From Aureibaculum sp. 2308TA14-22 (GTDB taxonomy: Bacteria; Bacteroidota; Bacteroidia; Flavobacteriales; Flavobacteriaceae), in NCBI RefSeq assembly GCF_040538665.1, contig NZ_JBEWXT010000001.1, positions 310,001 to 374,000 on the forward strand: a stretch of DNA of 64,000 nucleotides, read 5' to 3'. A program made the translations under genes and the position numbers. Of this stretch, positions 1-7,639 are shown one piece after another; within the stretch, counting starts at the first letter, position 1, and each line of letters opens with the position of its first letter. The notes under the pieces are model-generated. The model was not told the origin of the DNA. It worked only from the letters and a program-made list of their open reading frames with translations, and ran no database searches.

Positions 1-1515
1 TTAGTAAAATCACTATCAAAATCAGAAAAAAGACAGTTTAAATTATATGTTGGTCGTCTTGGTGGTAATACCGATTCTAAGTTTTTAGCCCTATTTAATT
101 TGTTGGATAAATTGAATAAATATGATGAGAAATCTATCTTAAAAAGCGGTATTGTAAAAAAAGCACAACTTTCTAATTTAAAAGCACATTTATACAAGCA
201 AATTTTAATTAGTTTACGCTTAAATCCATTACATCAAAATACAAGAGCTCAGATAAGAGAGCAGCTAGATTTTGCAACAATTCTCTATCATAAAGGGTTG
301 TATAAACAAAGTTTAAAGTTATTAGATAAAGCTAAAAATACCGCAATAGCAAATGAAGAAAAAATACTGGCTTATGAGATTGTTGAATTAGAGAAAGTTA
401 TTGAATCTCAATATATTACAAGAAGTATAAGCAATCGTGCTGATGAACTTACCGAGCAGGCAAAAATGTTGAGCATTCAGAATACAATTACCAGTAAGTT
501 GTCAAATTTATCTTTGCAATTGTATGGAATTTTATTAAAATCTGGCTATGCTAAAAATAATAAACAATATCAAGAAATTACTGATTATTTTAATGCGAGA
601 ATGCCAAAATTTAAACTTTCTGAGTTGGGATTCAGAGAAAAACTTTGGCTGTATAAATCGCAACTATGGTATAGCTTTTTAACTCAAGATTTTTTAAATT
701 CATATAAATACGCAAGCAAATGGGTCGATTTGTTTTTGAAAAACGAAAGTATGATTCGTTTAAATCCTGTGTTTTTTTTAAAAGGATACCACTATTTATT
801 AGAATCACTTTTTTACACACAATACCATTCCAAATTTAAAAAAGCACTTAGTAAGTTTGAATCCACAATTGACCGTGAGGGTCTTTTGCCAAACGAAGAT
901 AATGTGAATGTGTTGAGTTTTATGTATCTATTCAGTAACAAGCTTAACTTACATTTTTTAGAAGGTACTTTTAAAGAAGGTCTGCCTTTGGTCGATGAAA
1001 TCTTAAAAGGAATAAAACAATATAAAGATAGGATTGACGATCATCATATTATGGTATTTTACTACAAAATAGCTAGTTTATATTTTGGTGCTGGAAATTG
1101 TAAAAAATGTATAGAATATTTAGATAAAATCATCAATAACAAAACACTAGAAATGCGAGAAGATCTGCTCTGTTTTTCTAGAATATTGAGTTTGTTTGCT
1201 CATTACGAAGTTGGGCTAGATTACCATTTAGAGGTACAATTAAAAAGCACTTATAAGTTCTTGTTAAAGATGAACGAACTGAATGAGGTGCAAAAAGAAA
1301 TGATTAAATTTTTAAGAACTATAGGCGATGTTTATCCTCATGAGTTTAAAAAAGAATTTATAAAATTACACACTACGCTGAAGCAATATGAAGATGATCC
1401 TTACGAGCGTAGAGCTTTTCTGTATTTAGATATTTTGTCATGGTTAGAAAGTAAAATAGAAAACCGACCTATTGATGAAATTATTCAAGAAAAGTTTAGG
1501 TTAGCGAAGCGATAA
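1..1515 (+). CDS. Uncharacterised helical-repeat protein, 5' end outside window
   Basis: The frame is open from base 1, and its first codons read LVKSLSKSEKRQFKLYVG, so the gene starts upstream; the TTG at 100 is not the start. What is visible is about 504 residues, soluble, Lys/Leu-rich and almost wholly helical, with TPR-like pairs such as ATILYHKGLYKQSLKLLDKA near window residues 93-112. There is no signal peptide or membrane segment in the visible part. I recall similar proteins of about 500 residues opening with a SLSKSEKR(Y/Q)FK motif as conserved hypotheticals in Flavobacteriaceae, but know of no function. The stop (TAA 1513-1515) lies four bases from the convergent stop of the pseudouridine synthase, with no terminator between. 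Coding status is near certain; function unknown. Confidence 0.85.
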   Translation, partial: LVKSLSKSEKRQFKLYVGRLGGNTDSKFLALFNLLDKLNKYDEKSILKSGIVKKAQLSNLKAHLYKQILISLRLNPLHQNTRAQIREQLDFATILYHKGLYKQSLKLLDKAKNTAIANEEKILAYEIVELEKVIESQYITRSISNRADELTEQAKMLSIQNTITSKLSNLSLQLYGILLKSGYAKNNKQYQEITDYFNARMPKFKLSELGFREKLWLYKSQLWYSFLTQDFLNSYKYASKWVDLFLKNESMIRLNPVFFLKGYHYLLESLFYTQYHSKFKKALSKFESTIDREGLLPNEDNVNVLSFMYLFSNKLNLHFLEGTFKEGLPLVDEILKGIKQYKDRIDDHHIMVFYYKIASLYFGAGNCKKCIEYLDKIINNKTLEMREDLLCFSRILSLFAHYEVGLDYHLEVQLKSTYKFLLKMNELNEVQKEMIKFLRTIGDVYPHEFKKEFIKLHTTLKQYEDDPYERRAFLYLDILSWLESKIENRPIDEIIQEKFRLAKR

Positions 1516-1519
1516 TATT

Positions 1520-2206
1520 TTAAACACAACTTTTCCAAATTGCATCATCAGGTATATCACCAATAACTGAAATTAATTCCTTGCTTACGGGATGAGTAAA
1601 TTCAATAGCCCTGGCATGCAGACTAATTCCACCGTCGGGATTGCTGCGTTTGGCACCGTATTTTAAATCGCCTTTTATTGGCGATTTTATAACGGCCAAT
1701 TGAGCTCTAATTTGATGGTGTCGTCCCGTTTCTAAATCAACTTCAAGCAAAAAGTAATTATCTAACGCTTTTATAAGTTGATAATGTAATATGGCTTTTT
1801 TCGCTTCTTGAGTCGGATTTGGAAATGCGGTTGATTTATTATTCTTGGGATTCTTTTTTAGATAATGAACTAACGTATCTTTTTCCTTTTCAGGTTTGTT
1901 TTTCACAATAGCCCAATACGTTTTTTTAATCTGCTTATCACGTAACATCTTGTTGAGACGCTCCAATGCTTTTGAAGTTCTAGCAAAAATAACGATACCA
2001 CTTGTGGGTCTATCCAAACGATGTACAACGCCTAAAAAAACATTGCCTTTTTTATGGTATTTGTTTGCAATATATTGTTTTGTAATTTCACTCAATGGCG
2101 TGTCACCTGTTTTGTCACCTTGAACAATATCGCCCACACGTTTATTGATGATAATGATATGATTATCTTCATATAAAACCTGTAAATTGTCTTTGGTTGA
2201 TTTCAT
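1520..2206 (-). CDS. RluA-family pseudouridine synthase
   Basis: Predicted to isomerise specific uridines of rRNA or tRNA to pseudouridine. The 228-residue protein carries the RluA-family catalytic motif HRLDRPTSGIVIFAR near residue 62, whose Asp is the nucleophile, followed by the usual GRHHQIRAQL segment near residue 162. There is no N-terminal S4 RNA-binding domain, so it is a short, catalytic-domain-only member similar to the RluA or TruC branch; the substrate cannot be told from sequence. Start is ATG at 2204-2206. It lies 16 bases downstream of the EngB gene in the same direction, so the two are probably co-transcribed. Confidence 0.93.
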   Translation of the reverse strand: MKSTKDNLQVLYEDNHIIIINKRVGDIVQGDKTGDTPLSEITKQYIANKYHKKGNVFLGVVHRLDRPTSGIVIFARTSKALERLNKMLRDKQIKKTYWAIVKNKPEKEKDTLVHYLKKNPKNNKSTAFPNPTQEAKKAILHYQLIKALDNYFLLEVDLETGRHHQIRAQLAVIKSPIKGDLKYGAKRSNPDGGISLHARAIEFTHPVSKELISVIGDIPDDAIWKSCV

Positions 2207-2222
2207 TTGATAGCACTCTTAA

Positions 2223-2858
2223 CTACAAGTTTTCCATCTTAGAACTATGATTGTCCGATTTCATAACTTCATTTAATTCTCCAATGTAATTCAGTAATTC
2301 CTCTCTACCATCTTTACTTGTAGCAGAAGTAACAAAAATTCTTGGAATCGCACCCCAACCAGCAGCGAGCATTTTGTTTTCAAAAATTTGCAGATTTCTA
2401 TTGATAATTGAGGGTTTTAGTTTGTCGGATTTTGTAAAAACCAACATGAAGGGAATTTCGTTTTCACCTAAAAAACGCATAAATTCTAAATCTACTTTTT
2501 GCGGTTCGTGACGACTGTCAACCAATAAAAAAGTACAAATTAGTTGTTTTCTATTTAGAAAATAATCAGCAATAAACCCTTGAAAAACTTTACGTTTACT
2601 TTTAGAGACTTGGGCATAGCCATAGCCTGGTAAATCAACTAGAAACCACTCATTGTTTATCTTAAAATGATTAATTAATTGTGTCTTACCTGGTTTTCCA
2701 GAAGTTTTAGCCAATTTATTTCGATTGACCAACATATTTATAAGTGAAGATTTTCCTACATTAGATCTGCCAATAAAAGCATATTCAGGAATTAAATCTT
2801 TTGGGCATTTTTTTATGTCTGTATTGCTGATTACAAATTCAGCAGTCTTAATTTTCAA
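2223..2858 (-). CDS. engB: Ribosome biogenesis GTP-binding protein EngB/YsxC/YihA
   Basis: Small TrmE-Era-EngA-EngB-type GTPase needed for large ribosomal subunit assembly. All G motifs are present: G1 GRSNVGKSS near residue 31, G2 region GKPGKTQ, G3 DLPGYGYA near residue 75, G4 TKSDK near residue 142 and G5 TSATS near residue 176. The 211-residue length is normal. The start is TTG at 2856-2858, giving MKIKTAEFVISNTD, the N-terminus expected for flavobacterial EngB; no in-frame ATG lies nearby. The C-terminal tail of about 15 residues is polar and unconserved in character. It probably forms a transcription unit with the downstream pseudouridine synthase. Confidence 0.95.
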   Translation of the reverse strand: MKIKTAEFVISNTDIKKCPKDLIPEYAFIGRSNVGKSSLINMLVNRNKLAKTSGKPGKTQLINHFKINNEWFLVDLPGYGYAQVSKSKRKVFQGFIADYFLNRKQLICTFLLVDSRHEPQKVDLEFMRFLGENEIPFMLVFTKSDKLKPSIINRNLQIFENKMLAAGWGAIPRIFVTSATSKDGREELLNYIGELNEVMKSDNHSSKMENL

Positions 2859-2964
2859 ATTTTTTTTATTATCATTCCGAGGTACGAGTAATCTTATCGT
2901 CGTATCGAAAAAAGTTATTTGATTTTTTTACGTGTTCCAAATTCCCTGTTTTATGAAGGGCTAG

Positions 2965-2982
2965 TCCCGATAGCTATCGGGA
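2965..2982. repeat. 18-bp perfect palindrome (CCCGATAGCTATCGGG core)
   Basis: Bases 2965-2982 read the same on both strands. The element sits eight bases downstream of the stop of the minus-strand hydrolase gene, before the EngB gene. From memory, this GATAGCTATC-centred palindrome is widely dispersed in Bacteroidota intergenic regions. As RNA it would form a hairpin with no spare loop and no U tract, so it is a poor intrinsic terminator. An 18-base inverted repeat with a related GTCCCGA arm is at 39311-39328. Confidence 0.7.
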
Positions 2983-2990
2983 GGACTTTA

Positions 2991-3755
2991 TTAAAGTTTC
3001 TCCTTATTCAACCAGTCTTCCAAATACTCATTAAACTTTTCTGGATGCTCCATCATGGGTGCATGCCCACATTTGTCAATCCAGTATAACGATGAATTTG
3101 GGAGTAATTCGTTAAATTCTTCTGCAACTTCTGGTGGAGTTACGGCATCATTTTTACCCCAAATTAATCCTGCAGGCAGCTTCATATCGGGTAAATCTTT
3201 AGACATATTATGGCGTATCGCACTTTTGGCAATAGCCAAAGTTCGTATCAATTTATTTCTATCATTGATGCTTTCGTAAACCTCATCAACTATCTCTTTT
3301 GTGGCCACTTTTGGGTCGTAAAAAACACTTTCGGCTTTGTTTTTAACATACTCATAATCACCCCTTTTTGGATAGCTTTCGCCCATTGAATTTTCATATA
3401 GGCCAGAACTTCCAGTAAGTACAATTCCATCAACTTTTTCAGGATATTGTTTGGTGTAGTACAATGCAATATGACCACCTAAAGAGTTGCCCAATAAAAT
3501 ATAGTTGTCCAATTTTTTATGTTCAGTAAAACTTTTGATGAACTTTGCTAAATTCTTAACATTTGTTTTTAAAATAGGAAGTTTGTAAATAGGTAATTCT
3601 GGCATTAAAATTTTATACCCTTTTGAGGAAAAGTATTCAAATACGTTGTCAAAATTACTTAGGTTGCCCATTAATCCATGCAAAATAATGATGGGTCTTC
3701 CTTCTCCAGCTTCTAAATAATTAAATTTTCCTTCTTGCTTGTAATCGTATCCCAT
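2991..3755 (-). CDS. Alpha/beta hydrolase
   Basis: A 254-residue single-domain alpha/beta-hydrolase-fold enzyme. Visible are the oxyanion-region motif ILHGLMGN near residue 24, the nucleophile elbow GNSLGG near residue 94 (Ser nucleophile), the acid in WGKNDAVTP near residue 200 and the His in CGHAPMMEHPE near residue 228. It is closest in appearance to the MhpC/proline iminopeptidase-like group, but the substrate cannot be predicted. There is no signal peptide, so it is cytoplasmic. Start is ATG at 3753-3755, with a promoter-like TATTTTTG just upstream. It is divergent from the dcw cluster. Confidence 0.93.
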   Translation of the reverse strand: MGYDYKQEGKFNYLEAGEGRPIIILHGLMGNLSNFDNVFEYFSSKGYKILMPELPIYKLPILKTNVKNLAKFIKSFTEHKKLDNYILLGNSLGGHIALYYTKQYPEKVDGIVLTGSSGLYENSMGESYPKRGDYEYVKNKAESVFYDPKVATKEIVDEVYESINDRNKLIRTLAIAKSAIRHNMSKDLPDMKLPAGLIWGKNDAVTPPEVAEEFNELLPNSSLYWIDKCGHAPMMEHPEKFNEYLEDWLNKEKL

Positions 3756-3781
3756 TAAGTAAAGTTGTTTTGGCTTTAATA

Positions 3782-3814
3782 CAAAAATAATGAATTTGGA
3801 TTAAAGTACCACAA
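3782..3814 (-). promoter_or_regulatory. Bacteroidetes-type promoter for the hydrolase gene
   Basis: On the minus strand a TTG (3812-3814) is followed after 22 bases by TATTTTTG (3782-3789), matching the phylum's -33 TTG and -7 TAnnTTTG consensus. The start codon follows 26 bases further on. Assigned by pattern only. Confidence 0.5.
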
Positions 3815-3913
3815 TTCTCTAAGACGACACGCTTTTTACTCCTGAAAAAAGCAGCTATTTTTTTAAATACTTATAAATCAATGCAATAAAATCTGAATTA
3901 TAAAGTTATTAAC

Positions 3914-3945
3914 AAAGTGGTAAAAAATGGTAAAAAGTGGTAAAA
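3914..3945 (+). promoter_or_regulatory. Predicted MraZ operator: three 10-bp-phased (A/G)TGGTAA repeats
   Basis: GTGG, ATGG and GTGG occur at 3917-3920, 3927-3930 and 3937-3940, each within AAA(G/A)TGGTAA, so the repeats are exactly one helical turn apart. MraZ proteins are known to bind short direct repeats with this kind of spacing upstream of their own operon. The block lies directly before a -7 box (3951-3958) and mraZ itself, where bound protein would block transcription. A fourth AAGTGGTAAA occurs at 3976-3985, around the mraZ start. Confidence 0.75.
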
Positions 3946-3950
3946 ATCTG

Positions 3951-3958
3951 TATATTTG
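3951..3958 (+). promoter_or_regulatory. -7 box (TATATTTG) of the dcw operon
   Basis: TATATTTG matches the Bacteroidetes -7 consensus TAnnTTTG. It is abutted upstream by the MraZ-box repeats, which overlap where the -33 element should be; no clear TTG is seen there. Transcription would begin near 3964, leaving only a very short leader before mraZ. Confidence 0.6.
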
Positions 3959-3977
3959 TCATTAAATTTTGCATGAA

Positions 3978-4451
3978 GTGGTAAACTTAATTGGGACATA
4001 CGAATGTAAAGCCGATAAAAAAGGCCGATTGATGTTGCCTTCTCAGCTTAAAAAACAACTAAATTCTGTATTGGATGAAGGGTTTGTTATTAAGCGGGCG
4101 GTGTTTCAGCCATGTCTAGAAATTTACCCTATGAGCGAGTGGAATATGCTGATGCAAAAGGTAAACAAGCTCAACCGATTTGTAAAAAAGAACAATGATT
4201 TTATCAGAAGATTTACAGCAGGTGTTAAAATGGTCGATTTGGATGCTTCTGGCAGATTGTTGATTCCGAAAGATTTACACTCTTTTGCAGGTATTTCAAA
4301 TGAAGTGGTGTTGTCCTCAGCAGTAAATATTATTGAAATTTGGGATAAGGCTAGTTATGAAAAAGCAATAGATGACGCTACTGGAGATTTTGCTCAATTG
4401 GCTGAAGATGTAATGGGCGGCGAAAATGATGTGCCAGATGAATTATCATAA
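3978..4451 (+). CDS. mraZ: Transcriptional regulator MraZ
   Basis: First gene of the division cluster; a DNA-binding regulator that assembles into a ring and represses its own operon. The protein shows the two tandem SpoVT/AbrB-like halves: GTYECKADKKGRLMLP near the N-terminus and the matching MVDLDASGRLLIPKDL near residue 86. With the GTG at 3978 the protein begins MVNLIGTYECK and is 157 residues long, as expected for flavobacterial MraZ; a TTG at 3969 would add three residues. The leader is very short and there is no Shine-Dalgarno sequence. The last 14 bases overlap rsmH. The phased repeats upstream are its likely binding site. Confidence 0.93.
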   Translation: MVNLIGTYECKADKKGRLMLPSQLKKQLNSVLDEGFVIKRAVFQPCLEIYPMSEWNMLMQKVNKLNRFVKKNNDFIRRFTAGVKMVDLDASGRLLIPKDLHSFAGISNEVVLSSAVNIIEIWDKASYEKAIDDATGDFAQLAEDVMGGENDVPDELS

Positions 4452-5331
4452 TCCGGTATTGCTCTTTGAAAGTGTTGATGGTTTGGAAATTGTACCGAAT
4501 GGAATTTATGTCGATGTCACTTTTGGCGGAGGTGGACATTCTAAAGAAATTTTAAAAAGATTGGGACAAGACGGAAAACTTTTTGCCTTTGACCAAGATG
4601 AGGATGCATTGCAAAATACGATTGATGATGAGCGTTTCACGCTTATTCATGAAAATTTCAGGTTCGCAACTCGGTTTTTACGTTTCTACGGAATAAAAAA
4701 AGTAGATGGTATATTGGCTGATTTAGGTGTTTCCTCACATCAGTTTGATGTTGCCGAAAGAGGTTTTTCTACACGTTTTGATGCGGATTTAGATATGAGG
4801 ATGCATCAAAAGGCTAAAAAATCCGCCTACAAAGTTATTAATGGTTACAGTGAAAAACAGTTAGGCGATATTTTGTTTATGTATGGCGAATTGAGAAATG
4901 CAAAAGCATTGGCAAGAGAAATTGTTGCAAGTAGAAAGAATGAGCCAATTAAAACCAGTTTCAAGTTAAAGGAAGTTTTAAAATCGTTTTTACCGAAAAG
5001 CAAAGAACATAAAATTCTGGCTCAGATTTTTCAAGCCGTTAGGATCGAAGTGAACGAAGAACTGGAGGCCTTAAAAGAGTTTTTGTTACAGACCGAAAAC
5101 TTAATAGAAAAAGGAGGTAAGCTGAGTGTAATTTCTTATCACTCTTTAGAGGATAGATTAGTAAAAAGATATATCAGAAGTGGTTTGTTCGAGGGCGAAC
5201 CAGAAAAAGATTTTTATGGAAATGTTTCGGTTCCGTTCAAAAAAGGAAAATTGATAACACCTTCAGTACAAGAAATTAAAGAAAATAACAGGGCACGTAG
5301 TGCTAAATTAAGAATAGCAACAAAATTGTAA
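4438..5331 (+). CDS. rsmH: 16S rRNA (cytosine1402-N4)-methyltransferase RsmH (MraW)
   Basis: Methylates N4 of C1402 in the decoding centre of 16S rRNA using S-adenosylmethionine. Starting at ATG 4438 (MNYHNPVLLFESVD) it is 297 residues, the usual length; an ATG at 4426 would add four residues, but homologues open with YHxPVLL. SAM-binding motif VDVTFGGGGHS lies near residue 25, GILADLGVSSHQFD near residue 97 and the C-terminal ISYHSLEDRLVK near residue 230, all diagnostic. It overlaps the end of mraZ by 14 bases and is followed with no gap by ftsL, so translation is probably coupled. Confidence 0.96.
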   Translation: MNYHNPVLLFESVDGLEIVPNGIYVDVTFGGGGHSKEILKRLGQDGKLFAFDQDEDALQNTIDDERFTLIHENFRFATRFLRFYGIKKVDGILADLGVSSHQFDVAERGFSTRFDADLDMRMHQKAKKSAYKVINGYSEKQLGDILFMYGELRNAKALAREIVASRKNEPIKTSFKLKEVLKSFLPKSKEHKILAQIFQAVRIEVNEELEALKEFLLQTENLIEKGGKLSVISYHSLEDRLVKRYIRSGLFEGEPEKDFYGNVSVPFKKGKLITPSVQEIKENNRARSAKLRIATKL

Positions 5332-5655
5332 ATGGCAAAGGCTAAGCAAACATTATATAACATTTTAAAGGGTAAATTTTTGGTAGATGAAGGTGCTCCT
5401 AAAAATTGGTATATGCTTGTTTTTTTAGCAGGATTGGCCTTGGTAATGATTGCTAGTTCGCACAGTATTGATCAAAAAGTACAGGAAATAGCGGTTTTAA
5501 ATAAGAAAATGAGAGAGAAACGCGACATTTTTATAGCCACACGTTCCGATTTGATGAAACTAAAAATGGAATCATCAATCATCAAAAAATTAGAAGAAAA
5601 AGGATTGTTCGTTCCTGAAAACCCACCACAAAAAATTGTAGTAAAAGCAGAATAA
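5332..5655 (+). CDS. ftsL: FtsL-like cell division protein
   Basis: A 107-residue bitopic membrane protein: a basic cytoplasmic segment (residues 1-26), one membrane helix (about 27-45, WYMLVFLAGLALVMIASSH), then a periplasmic coiled coil with leucine/isoleucine heptads (about 50-95). This is the FtsL/DivIC plan, and the position between rsmH and ftsI is the standard ftsL slot. It would act with FtsB/DivIC-type and FtsQ partners to recruit and activate FtsW-FtsI. The ATG directly follows the rsmH stop. Sequence identity to FtsL families is always low, so the name rests mainly on topology and position. Confidence 0.85.
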   Translation: MAKAKQTLYNILKGKFLVDEGAPKNWYMLVFLAGLALVMIASSHSIDQKVQEIAVLNKKMREKRDIFIATRSDLMKLKMESSIIKKLEEKGLFVPENPPQKIVVKAE

Positions 5656-5659
5656 AAAA

Positions 5660-7639
5660 TTGGCAATAGAAAAGAAAAACATATTAAATAGATTGTATTT
5701 GTTGGCGGGACTAATGTTTCTGTTTGCCATCGGAATTACCTATAAAATAATAGACATTCAGTTTGTTCAAGGTAATTTTTATAAAGAAAAAGCAGAAAGT
5801 CTTACGGTAAAAGATTTTGTAATAAAAGCCAACAGAGGTAATATTTACTCTTCTGACGGCAGTTTATTGGCTACGTCTGTTTCAAAATTTGATATTCGGA
5901 TGGATGCTGTTACTGTTTCCAGCGAGAATTTTGAAAAAAATATAAAAGAATTGAGCAAGTCACTATCGCAAATGTTGGGTAAATCGCCAGGACATTGGGA
6001 AAATTACATTCGCAAAGCGAGAAAGACCAAAAACCGCTACCTCTTCATAACTCGTAATTTGGGTTATAACGAATATTTGAAAATTAAATCGTTTCCAATG
6101 TTCAATTTAGGAACCTATAAAGGAGGAATTATTACCGAACAACGAACAGTAAGAGAGCATCCAATAGGAAAAATAGCTGAACGTGCAGTAGGTTATGACG
6201 ATTATAGGGGTAAAGTAGGGATTGAAGGTAATTTCTATGAATTTTTAAGAGGCAAAAATGGAAAACGACTGAAACAAAGAATAGCAAAAGGTCAGTGGAA
6301 GCCTCTAAATGATAATAATGAAGTGGAGCCAGTTGATGGCAAAGATATCATTACCACTATAGATTTAGACATACAAGATATTGCTCACCATGCTTTGTTA
6401 GGGCAGCTAGAAAAATTTGAAGCCGATCATGGAACCGTAGTAGTAATGGAAACTAAAACAGGTGAAATCAAAGGGATTTCAAATTTAGGTCGCAATAAAG
6501 AAGGTAATTATTATGAGCGATTGAATTATGCAGTAGGCGAATCTCACGAGCCGGGTTCTACGTTTAAATTGATGAGCATGATGGTGGCTTTGGAGGATAA
6601 GGTCATTGATACATCTACAGTCGTTGACACGGGTAATGGAGCTTATAAAGTATATAATAGAACTGTAAGAGATTCGCATAGAGGGGGTTATGGAGAGATA
6701 ACAGCTGGTCGTGTGTTTGAGGTGTCTTCAAATATAGGTTTAGTTAAGGTTATTGAAAAGTACTATGGAGAAAATCCACAAAAGTTTATTGATGGTTTAA
6801 ATAAAATGGAAGTAGGTTATAAATTAAACCTTCCCATAAAGGGAGAAGGTGAGCCTACTTTGCCTAATCCTAAAAGCAAAGACAAGTGGTACGGAACCTC
6901 ATTAGCATGGATGACCCATGGTTATGGTGTACATATGACACCTATGCAAACATTGGCTATTTACAATGCGGTGGCAAATAATGGTGAAATGGTAAAACCA
7001 CGATTTATCAAAGAAATAAGAAATCAAAATCGAGTGGTCGAGACTTTTGACAAAGTGGTAATCAATCCTAAAATAGCTTCACAAGAAACTATTAATAAAA
7101 TGAAAGATTTGATGCGGAAAGTAGTGAAACAGGGAACAGCCACTAATATTTATAACGAGAATTATGAGTTGGCAGGAAAAACAGGGACTTGCCAAACAGA
7201 ATATTGGACGGATAATACACAGTATATCGCATCTTTTGCGGGCTATTTTCCAGCTGATAATCCAGAGTATTCTTGCATAGTAGTAATTCATAAGCCGAAC
7301 AAAAAAATTGGTTATTACGGAAATGTGGTAGCCGCCCCAGTATTCAAGCAAATTGCACATAAAATTTATACCAAAACACCTGTAATGGATGAGGTAAAAG
7401 GCTTTAAAAACAGTCCCGAATTGATAGCTGAAAATTTTGAGAGCTATAATGCCAATGCCAACAAAACTTATGAAACCATGCCCAATCTTAAAAATATGAA
7501 TGGAATGGATGCTATTGCATTGTTAGAAAATTTAGGATTAAAAGTTGTTTTTAAAGGTTCAGGAAAAGTGATGAAACAGTCTGTAAAAGCTGGTGAAAAA
7601 TTTGATAAAACAAAAATAGTAGAACTAACACTTTCGTGA
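5660..7639 (+). CDS. ftsI: Septal peptidoglycan transpeptidase FtsI (PBP3) with C-terminal PASTA domain
   Basis: Class B penicillin-binding protein that crosslinks septal peptidoglycan. One membrane helix near residues 10-30 is followed by the dimerisation/pedestal domain (about 50-215) and the transpeptidase domain (about 235-560). The active-site motifs are intact: SxxK as STFK near residue 300, SxN as SSN near residue 355 and KTG as KTGT near residue 508. A PASTA domain fills residues 598-659, a SpoVD-like feature usual in Bacteroidota. The start is TTG at 5660, the only start that keeps the full membrane anchor. The end overlaps the murE start by four bases. Confidence 0.95.
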   Translation: MAIEKKNILNRLYLLAGLMFLFAIGITYKIIDIQFVQGNFYKEKAESLTVKDFVIKANRGNIYSSDGSLLATSVSKFDIRMDAVTVSSENFEKNIKELSKSLSQMLGKSPGHWENYIRKARKTKNRYLFITRNLGYNEYLKIKSFPMFNLGTYKGGIITEQRTVREHPIGKIAERAVGYDDYRGKVGIEGNFYEFLRGKNGKRLKQRIAKGQWKPLNDNNEVEPVDGKDIITTIDLDIQDIAHHALLGQLEKFEADHGTVVVMETKTGEIKGISNLGRNKEGNYYERLNYAVGESHEPGSTFKLMSMMVALEDKVIDTSTVVDTGNGAYKVYNRTVRDSHRGGYGEITAGRVFEVSSNIGLVKVIEKYYGENPQKFIDGLNKMEVGYKLNLPIKGEGEPTLPNPKSKDKWYGTSLAWMTHGYGVHMTPMQTLAIYNAVANNGEMVKPRFIKEIRNQNRVVETFDKVVINPKIASQETINKMKDLMRKVVKQGTATNIYNENYELAGKTGTCQTEYWTDNTQYIASFAGYFPADNPEYSCIVVIHKPNKKIGYYGNVVAAPVFKQIAHKIYTKTPVMDEVKGFKNSPELIAENFESYNANANKTYETMPNLKNMNGMDAIALLENLGLKVVFKGSGKVMKQSVKAGEKFDKTKIVELTLS

